DNA from: Clostridium thermopalmarium DSM 5974 | GTDB taxonomy: Bacteria > Bacillota > Clostridia > Clostridiales > Clostridiaceae | DNA length: 64,000 nucleotides | Direction of reading: 5' to 3' | Assembly: GCF_002995795.1 (NCBI RefSeq) | Contig: NZ_PVXN01000053.1 | Coordinates: 124,001 to 188,000, forward strand | In this document: one piece after another, positions 45,440 through 54,277 of the stretch | How positions within the stretch are numbered: position 1 is the stretch's first letter | How the letters are laid out: each line of letters opens with the position of its first letter | Notes under the pieces: generated by a model | Seen by the model: the letters and a program-made list of their open reading frames with translations, nothing else | The model's database searches: none | What the model was told of the DNA's origin: nothing | Position numbers and translations under genes: made by a program

Positions 45440-45769
45440 ATGAAAAAATTAATATTAACAAGCAGACAATTAGAGGATATATATTTTGGCGAGAGTGAAA
45501 GATTTGCAATAATAAAAGAAAGGGAGTGGGAACAAGAACATAAATATCAATTAAAACAAATAATATTTGAGGATACTACAACAGGTATTAAATATTCAGC
45601 ATATATAGGTAGAAGTGGTTCTCCATTTACGGATTGGACTTATAATAGTGAAATTATGGATAAAAATGAAGAAGTGTGTCCTGTGGAAGAAAAAGAGGTA
45701 GTTATAAAGAAGTGGGTTTATGTTGATGATGATAAAATAACTGAAACAGAAAAGGTTAAAAGTATATAG
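45440..45769 (+). CDS. Unknown phage protein
   Basis: 109 aa, RBS GGAGGG. Mixed alpha/beta, acidic: YFGESERFAIIKEREWEQEHKYQLKQIIFEDTTTGIKYSAYIGRSGSPFTDW. It resembles small uncharacterised proteins near phage replication genes; no function can be given. Confidence 0.75.
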   Translation: MKKLILTSRQLEDIYFGESERFAIIKEREWEQEHKYQLKQIIFEDTTTGIKYSAYIGRSGSPFTDWTYNSEIMDKNEEVCPVEEKEVVIKKWVYVDDDKITETEKVKSI

Positions 45770-45788
45770 AGTGAGAGCTATTTCAAGC

Positions 45789-45935
45789 ATGGGAAAGATT
45801 AAAATAACGAAAAGTCCACAACATAAAACTGTAGTAATTTCTAAAGAAAATCAATACGGTTATGGATATATAATAACGATTAATAAAAGAGAATTGGAAG
45901 AATTTTTAAAAGATGAATATGAAGATATAAAATAA
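45789..45935 (+). CDS. Very small unknown phage protein
   Basis: 48 aa (MGKIKITKSPQHKTVVISKENQYGYGYIITI...FLKDEYEDIK). Beta-rich start, acidic helix at the end. The RBS is weak; an in-frame GTG lies 18 nt upstream. Kept because it fills the gap between two genes and has phage-like composition. Confidence 0.5.
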   Translation: MGKIKITKSPQHKTVVISKENQYGYGYIITINKRELEEFLKDEYEDIK

Positions 45936-46035
45936 TTTAAAGATTTGAGGTGATGAATGTAATTGTAAAATTCAGTGTGAAAAATATATTAAATAAGTCG
46001 TATTATTAATGAAATATGAAGGAAGGTAAGTAATA

Positions 46036-46494
46036 ATGAACAGAGTTGTTTTAATTGGAAGATTAACTAAGGATCCAGAGCTTAGATTTACACCAGGAAA
46101 GGGAACTGCGGTGTGCACATTTACATTAGCGGTAAATAGAAGGTTTAAGAGTGATGGCCAGCCTGAAGCAGATTTTATACCTGTAGTAGTATGGGGAAAA
46201 CAAGCTGAAAACACAGCTAATTATGTAGGTAAAGGTAGGCTTATTGGAGTAAGTGGCTCAATACAAACTAGAAGTTATGAAGCTAAAGATGGTACTAGAA
46301 GATATGTGACAGAAGTTGTTGCTGATGAGGTACAATTCTTAGAGTCTAGAAATGCAGTTGCTAACTATGATAGAAGTGAATCTATTCTTCAAGGAGATAA
46401 TCATGGTATTCCATCAGATAGTAATGACATATTTAATCAAAACGGGTATGAAGATGAGATTACCCCAATTGATGATGGGGATATACCTTTTTAG
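46036..46494 (+). CDS. ssb: Single-stranded DNA-binding protein
   Basis: 152 aa. N-terminal OB fold ([73 protein letters not shown]), flexible linker, and the acidic tip DDGDIPF that recruits partner proteins. RBS GAAGG. Phage copy; acts with the replication and RecT modules. Confidence 0.97.
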   Translation: MNRVVLIGRLTKDPELRFTPGKGTAVCTFTLAVNRRFKSDGQPEADFIPVVVWGKQAENTANYVGKGRLIGVSGSIQTRSYEAKDGTRRYVTEVVADEVQFLESRNAVANYDRSESILQGDNHGIPSDSNDIFNQNGYEDEITPIDDGDIPF

Positions 46495-46506
46495 GAGCTG
46501 AATAAA

Positions 46507-46962
46507 TTGAAAAGAACAACATTTAAAAGGACAATTTGGACTAATGAGCAGATAACTTTTTTAAGAAATAATTATAGGAGCATGACTAATGCAGAAATTG
46601 CTGAAAAATTAGGTAAGACAAGACGAGCTGTAACTGAAAAAGCTAGAGTTTTAGGGATAAAGAAAATTAGAAGGATAGTAACGTCAAGCAGAATAGCTTT
46701 TTATGAAGATGGTCCAGGGACGAAATTAGAATTAGAAGGAAGATTAAAAATGCAAAATTTTTATGATTTAGACGTAAAAGTAGGGGATAAAGTTAAAATT
46801 GAAATATCGGGTTATTGGAGAGAGAAAAAAATAAGAACTGGTAAGGTTGTTTTTAAAAATGATTATCATATTACAATACAAGAAAAAAATTACAAAGAAA
46901 GTTTTTTAGGAGCTCAATTTTACACAGGAGATGTTAAGTTAATTAATCATAAAAGGCAATAA
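46507..46962 (+). CDS. Phage DNA-binding protein with GcrA/Myb-like helix-turn-helix
   Basis: 151 aa with TTG start at 46507, behind AGGAGCTG. N terminus WTNEQITFLRNNYRSMTNAEIAEKLGKTRRAVTEKARVLGI (residues 11-51) is a SANT/Myb-like DNA-binding domain common in phages. The C-terminal half is beta-rich (VKVGDKVKIEISGYWREKKIRTGKVVFKNDYHITIQEKN). Possibly a regulator of neighbouring genes. Confidence 0.8.
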   Translation: MKRTTFKRTIWTNEQITFLRNNYRSMTNAEIAEKLGKTRRAVTEKARVLGIKKIRRIVTSSRIAFYEDGPGTKLELEGRLKMQNFYDLDVKVGDKVKIEISGYWREKKIRTGKVVFKNDYHITIQEKNYKESFLGAQFYTGDVKLINHKRQ

Positions 46963-46979
46963 ACAAGAAAGGAATAGCT

Positions 46980-47019
46980 TCATTTGAGAGTACAGTTTTA
47001 TCCTTGTATTCTCAAATGA
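46980..47019. repeat. 15-bp inverted repeat in the early region
   Basis: TCATTTGAGAGTACA (46980-46994) and TGTATTCTCAAATGA (47005-47019) with a 10-nt spacer (one G-U). No T-run follows, so it is more likely an mRNA structure or protein site than a terminator. Confidence 0.6.
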
Positions 47020-47119
47020 TAGTCAACTGAAAATAATGTATAGGTTAGTAATAGATGAGATAAAGGAAAGTAGAGGATGGATATATCAGCAAGTGAAGAT
47101 AGAAACGGAGAGTGAAATC

Positions 47120-47491
47120 ATGAGGGAATGTGAGATATGCGGAAGGTTTCCTGCAGAACAACATCATATAGTTAAGAGGAGCCAAAACAGAGCTATGATA
47201 AAAGCTCCTGTAAATCATGTATATCTTTGTGAAGAACATCATAGGGGGACAAAGGGTGTGCATGGCCGGGATGGACATAAACTAGATATACAACTAAAAC
47301 TACAGCTCCAGAAGAAATTATTTGAGTTGTTTGATAGAAAGTATTATACCAAACAGGAAGCAAAAGAACTTCTTGGTATAAGCGCTAAAGATGTAAACAT
47401 GCTATTAAAAACTAAAAAATGCAAAGATGGGCAGTATGAAAGAGTAGATATAGTGATAGCTTGCATGGGAGGTGCTCTTTATGGAAATTAA
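47120..47491 (+). CDS. HNH-type zinc-binding phage nuclease-like protein
   Basis: 123 aa from ATG 47120 (behind GGAGAG); the frame is open to 47036 but without RBS there. CEICGRFPAEQHHIVKRSQ and LCEEHHRG give the Cys2...His HNH/zinc pattern common for small phage nucleases. The C-terminal part YYTKQEAKELLGISAKDVNMLLKT looks like a helix-turn-helix. Followed by RusA with 11-nt overlap. Nuclease activity is inferred, not shown. Confidence 0.75.
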   Translation: MRECEICGRFPAEQHHIVKRSQNRAMIKAPVNHVYLCEEHHRGTKGVHGRDGHKLDIQLKLQLQKKLFELFDRKYYTKQEAKELLGISAKDVNMLLKTKKCKDGQYERVDIVIACMGGALYGN

Positions 47492-47876
47492 ATTAGTGAT
47501 ACCTTTGAAACCTGTTACAAAGAAAAATCACCAGCAGATACTAATAAATAAGGCTACAGGAAGGAGATTTATAGCACCTAGTAAACAATACAAGGTCTAT
47601 GAAGAAGAGTGTTCTTGGGAGCTAAAAGGACAATATGAAGGAGAGCCAATAGACTATCCGGTTAATGTTAAAGCATTATATTATATGCCTACACGTAGGA
47701 AAGTAGATTTAACTAACCTTCACGAAGCATTACATGACATACTAGTTAGCTGCGGAATCCTAAAAGATGATAATTGTAAGATAATAGTTTCTACAGATGG
47801 AAGCAGAGTTTTATACGATAGGAACAACCCTAGAACAGAGGTATTTATTACAAGGATAGAGGAGGAGTATATATGA
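47481..47876 (+). CDS. rusA: RusA family Holliday-junction resolvase
   Basis: 131 aa from ATG 47481, behind GGGAGGTG; an in-frame GTG (47472) is part of the RBS. LVIPLKPVTKKNHQQI, the acidic centre VDLTNLHEALHDILVSCGILKDDNCKI and IVSTDGSRV follow the RusA pattern (Asp residues coordinate Mg). It resolves recombination or replication junctions before packaging. Confidence 0.95.
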   Translation: MEIKLVIPLKPVTKKNHQQILINKATGRRFIAPSKQYKVYEEECSWELKGQYEGEPIDYPVNVKALYYMPTRRKVDLTNLHEALHDILVSCGILKDDNCKIIVSTDGSRVLYDRNNPRTEVFITRIEEEYI

Positions 47877-48220
47877 CACCAGGAGAGATAATGGAAAAAA
47901 TTCAAGTTTGCCAACAAGCTTTAACAGCAGGAAATATAGAACTTAAGACTTTTGGTGTTAAAAAAGCTAATGCAGAAAGGAATTATAGAATTGCATTAGC
48001 TAAAGAAATTTTTAGATTAAGACAGGAAGAAAAACAACCAGCAACATTAATAAATGATTTAGCAAGGGGTAAAGAAGAGATAGCAAGGTTAAGGCTAGAA
48101 AGAGATATAGCTGAAACGAATTATAATGTATGCTTAGAATCTATGAGAAATTTAAGACTGGAGTTAGAAGCATATAGGAGTTTTCTTACATGGGAAAGAG
48201 TAGAACTTAAAAACACATAG
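47873..48220 (+). CDS. Coiled-coil phage protein of unknown function
   Basis: 115 aa, nearly all helix with Leu/Arg/Glu heptads (EEIARLRLERDIAETNYNVCLESMRNLRLELEAY). Starts within the rusA stop (ATGA overlap of 4 nt). Not recognised. Confidence 0.75.
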   Translation: MTPGEIMEKIQVCQQALTAGNIELKTFGVKKANAERNYRIALAKEIFRLRQEEKQPATLINDLARGKEEIARLRLERDIAETNYNVCLESMRNLRLELEAYRSFLTWERVELKNT

Positions 48221-48236
48221 AAAGCAGGGAATTGAT

Positions 48237-48422
48237 ATGGAGGATTGGAGGAAAAGATTAAATGACTTATTAGAGGGCAGAATAAAATTATTTGAGGAAG
48301 ATTATGTGCATGGTGATCCATGTAGGTATAAAAAAGATGGAAAATGGGTTAAGGCAAAAATAGACATGAAAAAGAAAATAATATACGGATTAGATGGAGA
48401 GATATTAAGGAGGTGCAATTAA
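48237..48422 (+). CDS. Small unknown phage protein
   Basis: 61 aa, charged; YKKDGKWVKAKIDMKKKIIYGLDGEIL suggests a small beta hairpin. TAATG overlap with the next gene. Confidence 0.7.
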   Translation: MEDWRKRLNDLLEGRIKLFEEDYVHGDPCRYKKDGKWVKAKIDMKKKIIYGLDGEILRRCN

Positions 48423-48583
48423 TGTTAGCATTGGTAATAATCATAGCTATGATTTCTGTATCGGTGTCGATTACATGTTACAGGTATAGCATTATAAAAG
48501 CTAAAGAGACTATGAAAAAGATAAATAGACCGGACCTAATACAGATGAGGAGGGTAGAAGAACATGACAGAATATCAAAGTAA
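48422..48583 (+). CDS. Small single-pass membrane protein of the phage
   Basis: 53 aa. MLALVIIIAMISVSVSITCYRYSIIKA forms one membrane helix; the rest is a basic cytoplasmic tail. RBS AAGGAGG in the previous gene. It overlaps the previous stop by 1 nt and the next gene by 20 nt. Role unknown. Confidence 0.75.
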   Translation: MLALVIIIAMISVSVSITCYRYSIIKAKETMKKINRPDLIQMRRVEEHDRISK

Positions 48584-48992
48584 GCAACAAATAGTGGAAT
48601 GGCTTAAGGAATATGAAGCTATAAAAGCTGGAATAGAGAATTTAGAGCAGACTATCGAGGATATAGCTCAATCTGATATGGCTGTAAATTATGATAAAGA
48701 GCCTACTGGGAAAACCAATAAATTTAATTCGATTGTAGAAAGTGCTGTAGTAAAGATAGACAAGCTAGATATAAAACGTAGAATAGAGGCAATGAAGAAT
48801 ATAGTTAATAATATAGATAGAGCATTAAGTATTCTTACTGATACAGAAAGATTTATAATAGAGCATAGATGTATTAAAAGTCAATATTATTATCAGTTCT
48901 GTTATCAAATTAATGTTAGTGAAAGAACCGCTAAGAGAATTAAAAAAGAAGCTTTAAGGAAAATGTCTATAGTTATTTTTGGGAAAGAGTAG
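48564..48992 (+). CDS. ArpU/RinA-like late transcription regulator
   Basis: 142 aa. Helical N-terminal part, then an RNA-polymerase-sigma-like helix-turn-helix (LTDTERFIIEHRCIKSQYYYQFCYQINVSERTAKRIKKEALRKM). Location at the end of the early region, right before a gene-poor stretch and the terminase, is typical for the ArpU/RinA type regulators of phage late genes. RBS GAGGAGGG. Confidence 0.8.
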   Translation: MTEYQSKQQIVEWLKEYEAIKAGIENLEQTIEDIAQSDMAVNYDKEPTGKTNKFNSIVESAVVKIDKLDIKRRIEAMKNIVNNIDRALSILTDTERFIIEHRCIKSQYYYQFCYQINVSERTAKRIKKEALRKMSIVIFGKE

Positions 48993-48993
48993 G

Positions 48994-49104
48994 TTGGCAC
49001 TTTTTTGGCACGATTTTATTAAATATCTGTAGTAAAATAGTATTATAAAAATATATACAACACATTGTGCTAGAGCACTTGGACAAGTTCCAGGTGCTTT
49101 TTCT
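48994..49104 (+). promoter_or_regulatory. Late-control region: direct repeat and terminator hairpin
   Basis: TTGGCAC occurs twice (48994-49000, 49005-49011) just after the ArpU-like gene, followed by AT-rich DNA and the hairpin AGCACTTGG (49074-49082)/CCAGGTGCT (49090-49098) with TTTTTC. A plausible late-promoter region with an attenuator, but no clear -10/-35 pair was found. Confidence 0.5.
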
Positions 49105-49139
49105 ATTTTTATAATTTTTATAATTAAGGAGCGAGAAGT

Positions 49140-49313
49140 GTGAAAATAGGTGAAATACTTAGAGAAAAGCAGCCTAAGGAATATAAAAAATTAAGAAACG
49201 AACAAAACACAATTAAAAAACATGAGCACTTCTCTACTAGAGAAATAGAAGAGCTGATGTATCATAGTTGCTATAAACGTAGTAAAGGTGGGGCTTTGAG
49301 GCAGATAAAATAA
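49140..49313 (+). CDS. Small unknown phage protein
   Basis: 57 aa, GTG start at 49140, behind AAGGAGCG. Basic: VKIGEILREKQPKEYKKLRNEQNTIKKHEHFSTREIEELMYHSCYKRSKGGALRQI. Not recognised; EIEELMYHSCYKR looks like a conserved helix. Confidence 0.7.
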   Translation: MKIGEILREKQPKEYKKLRNEQNTIKKHEHFSTREIEELMYHSCYKRSKGGALRQIK

Positions 49314-49348
49314 ATGGATATGAGGTTAATTGCTCATATCCATTTTAT
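49312..49348. terminator. Bidirectional hairpin before the HicB remnant
   Basis: AAATGGATATGAG (49312-49324) and CTCATATCCATTT (49333-49345), perfect 13 bp, between a plus-strand gene and a minus-strand remnant. Confidence 0.75.
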
Positions 49349-49362
49349 AATTTATATTTGCT

Positions 49363-49536
49363 TTATTTATAGTCTTTTATCCCAAGATGTTCTTTTAAAG
49401 CCACTTGAAGTATTTGTGAAAAGTTGACTTTATTTTCTTCGGCTATTTTGTTTAACCAGTAAGGAATAGTTAATGTCTCATTATGTATGAGTGACTTATA
49501 AGCGTGAATAGAAACTACAAAGGAGCTATTAGGCAT
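49363..49536 (-). pseudogene. C-terminal remnant of a HicB family antitoxin
   Basis: 57 codons from ATG 49536; the frame stays open upstream to about 49636. NETLTIPYWLNKIAEENKVNFSQILQVALKEHLGI is the ribbon-helix-helix tail of HicB-type antitoxins. The N-terminal HicB fold and any HicA toxin are absent, and no good RBS precedes it. Probably a decayed toxin-antitoxin pair or a stand-alone DNA-binding tail. Minus-strand cargo between the early and late phage modules. The rest of 49314-49683 holds no gene. Confidence 0.6.
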
Positions 49537-49683
49537 TTTAATGCTTTCAAGTCTCTTCTTTAGATATAGATAAGATTGTAATTTATTAATAAGTGAATTG
49601 ATATAAAAAATGTAAATAATGATATAAATTGCAGGAATTTTTCATTTTGTGAAGAATAATGTTATATAATGGAGGTGAGAAAA

Positions 49684-50154
49684 GTGAAATTAATACCATT
49701 AAAACAATGGATATGTGATGTCTGTGGGGAAATAATAGAAAAACCAGAGGATGGATATGTACAATGGCATAGGGATTCTAATATGAAAATTGATGACTTT
49801 ATTATTGTGCACCATCAATCAGCTTCTCCAAGAAAATGCACTAGCAATGGATGTTATAAATATGATAGTGATTCCGATTTGAAAAGTTTTTTGGGAGAAC
49901 ATGGTATTGTAGAATTGCACGCATTATTAGATCCTGGTCCGTACCATCTTCCAGAATACTGCAAACAGGTAGCGGATATAAGAAAATGGTCAGATCTTTA
50001 TAAAAGATTACAGCTTCCTTACTATGAAGAAGCAAGAAAGTACTGGCATAGAGCAATGTCAGATGGATACTTTGGCGATTCTAATGAAGTTTATATTTAT
50101 CTACCAAATAATCTAAAAAGAATGATTGAACATTATGAAAAAGAAGATTATTAA
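49684..50154 (+). CDS. Unknown phage protein with N-terminal zinc-binding motif
   Basis: 156 aa, GTG 49684 taken because GGAGGTG (49671-49677) sits just upstream; an ATG at 49669 overlaps it. WICDVCGE and a later CTSNGC plus HH (IIVHHQSASPRKC) could bind zinc. The central part (LLDPGPYHLPEYCKQVADIRKWSDLYKRLQLPYYEEARKYW) is helical. Own terminator at 50153-50183, so it behaves as a cargo gene. Not recognised. Confidence 0.75.
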   Translation: MKLIPLKQWICDVCGEIIEKPEDGYVQWHRDSNMKIDDFIIVHHQSASPRKCTSNGCYKYDSDSDLKSFLGEHGIVELHALLDPGPYHLPEYCKQVADIRKWSDLYKRLQLPYYEEARKYWHRAMSDGYFGDSNEVYIYLPNNLKRMIEHYEKEDY

Positions 50155-50183
50155 AAAGAGCTTTTCTTAAAGAGCTCTTTTTT
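50153..50183 (+). terminator. Terminator after the zinc-motif gene
   Basis: AAAAAGAGCT (from 50153) pairs with AGCTCTTTTT (50173-50182), T-run. Confidence 0.8.
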
Positions 50184-50313
50184 AGTGCAAAGAGAATCCT
50201 ATTTACATATTTAAAATTATGAAAACTAAATTTAAAATGTAAACTGTAAAATTGTTAAAAAAAGAAGGAAAACTTCCTAGAATGTAGAAATATCATACTA
50301 GGAGGTGAAAATT

Positions 50314-50613
50314 ATGGATATGGAAGAAGGCAAAAAAGAAAAAGTAAGAGAAATTAAAAGAAAAGCTACTATTGAATCAGCAGGAAGATATTTTGATTCT
50401 CTATATGATAAGCACCTAGAGGATAAGAGAAAAGTAAAACTAAAATTAAAGAGTAAAGATGGCAATGATGTTATTATAAACAAAACGGAATATGAAATAC
50501 CGTTTCAAATTGATCAAATAATACTTGCCTTAAACGGAGCATTTGAAATTAAGGTTAGCAATTTTGAAATTACTAGAGAAAACCTTAGTTCAATAGAAAT
50601 TCTATTTGAATAA
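50314..50613 (+). CDS. Unknown phage protein
   Basis: 99 aa from ATG 50314, 6 nt behind GGAGGTG. Very charged Lys/Glu/Arg N-terminal helix; the second half beta-rich (YEIPFQIDQIILALNGAFEIKVSNFEITRENLSSIEILFE). Not recognised. 19 nt before the next gene, so probably a two-gene unit. Confidence 0.7.
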   Translation: MDMEEGKKEKVREIKRKATIESAGRYFDSLYDKHLEDKRKVKLKLKSKDGNDVIINKTEYEIPFQIDQIILALNGAFEIKVSNFEITRENLSSIEILFE

Positions 50614-50632
50614 AACAGGAGATAAGTAGTAT

Positions 50633-50824
50633 ATGCATTGTGAATTAAAAGATATAGAAATTGAGTTGTTTGATAAAAAGCAGAGAATGGGACGAGAAGT
50701 TAAAATCATTAGGGAATGTTCTGAAAACTACAAAGTTATAAACGGGATAAAGACATTTGTTCCTTGTAAGTTCAGACTAAATGAGAAATGTTTACGACTA
50801 AAATATAGAATAGGTAATAAGTAA
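50633..50824 (+). CDS. Small unknown phage protein
   Basis: 63 aa, RBS AGGAGATAAG. MHCELKDIEIELFDKKQRMGREVKIIRECSENYKVINGIKTFVPCKF, beta-type with three Cys. Not recognised. Confidence 0.65.
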   Translation: MHCELKDIEIELFDKKQRMGREVKIIRECSENYKVINGIKTFVPCKFRLNEKCLRLKYRIGNK

Positions 50825-50832
50825 TGTAAGTT

Positions 50833-50857
50833 AGAGCTCATAACGGGCTCTTTTTTC
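50833..50857 (+). terminator. Terminator before the late operon
   Basis: AGAGCT...GGCTCT hairpin followed by TTTTTT. Confidence 0.7.
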
Positions 50858-50898
50858 ATACCCAAAACAAACAAATAGGTAGGTGGTGACAATGTAGA

Positions 50899-51603
50899 AT
50901 GACAGATATAAGAGGACCAGATATAAAAGATCAGGCTAAACAAGATTACCTAAAAGGCATGAAATATAAAGAACTTGCTGAAAAATATGAGGTAAGTATA
51001 AATACAATAAAGTCATGGATAAAAAGATATAATTGGTCCAAAGAGAAAAAAGAAGTGAGTGCACACAAAAAGAAAAAGGGTGCACCCTTAAATAATAAAA
51101 ATGCAGTAGGCCATGGAGCTCCACCAAAGAATAAAAATGCGGAGAAACATGGATTTTTTTCTAAGTATCTTCCAGAGGAAACTTTAGAGCTTGTTGATGA
51201 GATTAAAGAAATGGACTACTTAGATATACTTTGGGAGAACATCACAATTCATTATGCCGGAATAATAAGAGCTCAAAGAATTATGTATGTGAAAGACCAG
51301 GAGGATATGACTAAGGTATTGAAAAAGCAAAAAGAAACCTCAGGAGTAACAACAGATAGCTGGGAGAAGGAATACGAGTTACAATTTGCCTGGGATAAAC
51401 AGGCTACTTTTCTTAATGCACAGAGTAGAGCTATGTCAGAGCTACGAAACTTAATAAAACAATATGATGAAACTCTTCATAAAAATTGGGATTTAGCAAC
51501 AGATGAGCAAAAGGCTAGAATTGAAAAGTTAAAGATAGATATAGAAAATACAAAAGGTAATAATACAGGTGATGAACAAGTGGTGATTGTAGATGACATA
51601 TAA
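50899..51603 (+). CDS. terS: Terminase small subunit
   Basis: 234 aa. N-terminal helix-turn-helix for packaging-site recognition ([32 protein letters not shown]), a basic Gly/Asn linker ([38 protein letters not shown]) typical of PBSX-type small terminases, then oligomerisation helices. It overlaps TerL by 11 nt. First gene of the late operon. Confidence 0.93.
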   Translation: MTDIRGPDIKDQAKQDYLKGMKYKELAEKYEVSINTIKSWIKRYNWSKEKKEVSAHKKKKGAPLNNKNAVGHGAPPKNKNAEKHGFFSKYLPEETLELVDEIKEMDYLDILWENITIHYAGIIRAQRIMYVKDQEDMTKVLKKQKETSGVTTDSWEKEYELQFAWDKQATFLNAQSRAMSELRNLIKQYDETLHKNWDLATDEQKARIEKLKIDIENTKGNNTGDEQVVIVDDI

Positions 51604-52843
51604 GCTATCAGAAATAATCATTCCCAAGTTCCACAGTTTTCATAAAGCATATAAAGAAGATTACCTTCACTATGTTTTAAAGGGTGGAAGAAACTCTGCT
51701 AAATCATCTACTTATTCTGAGGAGTTAATATTGGATTTAATGAAGTATAAAATAAATGCTTTAGTTGTTAGAAGAGTTGCAAATACTCTTAGAACCTCTG
51801 TGTATGAGCAATTATTATGGGCAATAGATATTTTGAATGTGGGACACCTTTGGAAGAAAAATAAAAGCCTTTTAGAACTAGAATATCTTCCATGGAAAAA
51901 TAAAATACTTTTCAGAGGTGCTGATGATCCGCAAAAGATTAAATCTATCAAAACAAGCAAGTATCCTATAGCAAGGTTGTGGTTTGAAGAAGTTGCAGAG
52001 TTTAAGACAGAGGAGGAAGTACAGACTATAGTTGATTCTATAGTCAGAGCAGAGCTTCCAGATGGATTAAAGTATAAAATAGTTTATTCTTATAATCCAC
52101 CTAAAAGAAAGCAGCATTGGTTAAATAAAAAATATGAAACACAGTTTATACCTGCTAATACTTATGTTCATCACTCTTGTTATTTAGATAATCCTTATGT
52201 TTCAAAAGCTTTCATAGAAGAAGCTGAGAACATGAAAAAGAAAAATGTTTTTAAATATAGGTGGAATTACTTAGGTGAGCCTATAGGTAGTGGAGTTGTG
52301 CCATTCGATAACTTAGAATTTAGAACTATAACTGATGAAGAAGTTAAAAGCTTTGATAATATCAGGCAAGGCATTGACTGGGGATATGGAGTTGACCCAG
52401 TAGCATTTGTAAGGTGGCACTATGATAAGACTAGAAGGAAATTATATGCTTTAGATGAAGTGTATGGGGTTAAAATGTCCAATAGAATATTAGCAGACAA
52501 GATAAAAGCTAGAAAGTACAATGGATTTTTAACAATAGCAGATAGTGCTGAACCTAAATCAGTTGCAGAACTAAAGTCTTATGGCATTAGAATTAAAAGT
52601 GCTAAAAAGGGTGCAGGAAGTGTGGAATATGGAGAAAAGTGGCTTGGTGATTTAGAAGCTATAGTAATAGATCCGAAAAGGACTCCCAATATAGCAAAGG
52701 AATTTGAAAATATAGACTATGATGTTGATAAAGATGGCAACCCATTAACCAGGTTAGTAGATAAAGATAATCACACTATAGATGCAACAAGATATGCGTG
52801 TGAAGATGATATGAGTAACAGTGGGGTACAAGTATTTAAATAA
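51593..52843 (+). CDS. terL: Terminase large subunit (PBSX/Terminase-3 type)
   Basis: 416 aa packaging motor and nuclease. Walker A-like [12 protein letters not shown] (about residue 31), Walker [13 protein letters not shown], coupling region [13 protein letters not shown]. Nuclease Asp residues in [31 protein letters not shown] and [13 protein letters not shown]. Full length. Headful (pac) packaging would fit this family, not provable here. Confidence 0.96.
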   Translation: MTYKLSEIIIPKFHSFHKAYKEDYLHYVLKGGRNSAKSSTYSEELILDLMKYKINALVVRRVANTLRTSVYEQLLWAIDILNVGHLWKKNKSLLELEYLPWKNKILFRGADDPQKIKSIKTSKYPIARLWFEEVAEFKTEEEVQTIVDSIVRAELPDGLKYKIVYSYNPPKRKQHWLNKKYETQFIPANTYVHHSCYLDNPYVSKAFIEEAENMKKKNVFKYRWNYLGEPIGSGVVPFDNLEFRTITDEEVKSFDNIRQGIDWGYGVDPVAFVRWHYDKTRRKLYALDEVYGVKMSNRILADKIKARKYNGFLTIADSAEPKSVAELKSYGIRIKSAKKGAGSVEYGEKWLGDLEAIVIDPKRTPNIAKEFENIDYDVDKDGNPLTRLVDKDNHTIDATRYACEDDMSNSGVQVFK

Positions 52844-52855
52844 GGGGGTGAAAAG

Positions 52856-54277
52856 ATGCTTTTTGATTTTAGACCTAAAGTTCCAGCACTTACCAAAGAG
52901 GAGGTTATAAAAGAATTCATAGATGAGTTTAATAAGTCAGATAAAAGAAAAAATATGATAATAGGTGAAGCTTACTATGAAAATAAGAATGACATAAACA
53001 CAAGGGAAAGATACTGCTATGTTAATAAGCAGAAGATGATAGACCATACCAAAGTAAATAATAAATTAAGTCATTCATTTATGAAGCTGCTAGTGGATGA
53101 AAAGATAGGGTACTTGTTAGGAAAACCTCCTAGTTATACCTCACTAAATGATAGTTTTGAAGAAAAGCTCAATGAGGTGTTGGACAGTGACTTTGACGAT
53201 GTACTAAATGAAGCTGGTATTGAAGCAAGTAATAAAGGTATTGCATGGTTGCAGGTTTATATTGATGATGACCAGGAATTGAAATTTAAAGTAATTCCAA
53301 GTGAGCAGATAGTACCTTTGTGGTATGATACCGCTCATACAAAATTACAGGCAGTAATTAGGTATTACTATATAACAGTATATGAAGGTAAAAATAAAAA
53401 AGATGTGCTTAAAGTAGAGTACTGGGATGATAAAACTGTGATGTATTATACCGATTATAATGGTAAATTAATTCCTGATGTAGAGGCAAATGAAACTGCA
53501 GAACCCATAGGACATTACATGAAAGATAATGAGCATTTTGGTTGGGGAAAGGTTCCTTTTATAGCTATTAAAAATAATAGTAAAGAACTTAATGATTTAA
53601 CTTTTGTAAAGAGCCTTATAGATGATTATGACCTGAACACAAGTGATACAAGTAATAATCTTGCAGAGATACAATCTCTTATTTATGTACTAAAGAATTA
53701 TGCTGGACAAGACATAGGAGAGTTCATGCAAGACTTAAGATACTACAAGGCTATAAAGGTTGAAGGTGATGGAGGAGTTGATTCCCTACATGCTGATTTA
53801 AATGTTGAAGCTGTAGAAAAGCACCTGGATAGATTAAAAAAAGATATATATCAGTTTGGCCAGGGTGTGAATATGGATACTGACCGTTTTGGAGCTAATC
53901 CTTCAGGAGTTGCATTAAAGTTTTTATATTCGGGACTAGACCTTAAATGTAATAACTTTGAAAGAAAACTTAAAAAAGCTTATAAGGAAATATTTTGGTT
54001 TGTAGCAGAGTACTTAAAACTTATGCGACAAGGCAACTTTAACTATAAAGAGGCTAAAGTTCAGTTTAATAGAAATATGATTATCAATGAAACAGAAGTA
54101 ATTCAAAATTGCCAAGGAAGTGTAGGTATTATAAGTAGAAAAACAGTAAGAGAACACCACCCTTGGATAAATGATGTGGCAGAGGAAGAGCAGAGGCTTG
54201 AACAGGAACATGATTCTTTAGAGTATGACCTTCCACTAAATAAACCACCCAATAAACAAGGTGATGTAGATGAATAA
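52856..54277 (+). CDS. Portal protein (SPP1 gp6-like)
   Basis: 473 aa. Family segments: NKLSHSFMKLLVDEKIGYLLGKPPSY, EAGIEASNKGIAWLQVYID, FGWGKVPFIAIKNNSKELNDLTFVKSLIDDYDLNTSDTSNNLAEIQ and NPSGVALKFLYSGLDLKCNNFE. Forms the dodecameric ring through which DNA enters the head. RBS AAGGGGGTG. It overlaps the next gene by 8 nt. Confidence 0.96.
   Translation: MLFDFRPKVPALTKEEVIKEFIDEFNKSDKRKNMIIGEAYYENKNDINTRERYCYVNKQKMIDHTKVNNKLSHSFMKLLVDEKIGYLLGKPPSYTSLNDSFEEKLNEVLDSDFDDVLNEAGIEASNKGIAWLQVYIDDDQELKFKVIPSEQIVPLWYDTAHTKLQAVIRYYYITVYEGKNKKDVLKVEYWDDKTVMYYTDYNGKLIPDVEANETAEPIGHYMKDNEHFGWGKVPFIAIKNNSKELNDLTFVKSLIDDYDLNTSDTSNNLAEIQSLIYVLKNYAGQDIGEFMQDLRYYKAIKVEGDGGVDSLHADLNVEAVEKHLDRLKKDIYQFGQGVNMDTDRFGANPSGVALKFLYSGLDLKCNNFERKLKKAYKEIFWFVAEYLKLMRQGNFNYKEAKVQFNRNMIINETEVIQNCQGSVGIISRKTVREHHPWINDVAEEEQRLEQEHDSLEYDLPLNKPPNKQGDVDE

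Noticed and set aside
47036-47119. Longer N terminus for the HNH protein
   Set aside because: There is no RBS before 47036, while GGAGAG precedes the ATG at 47120; relatives usually begin just before the CxxC motif.
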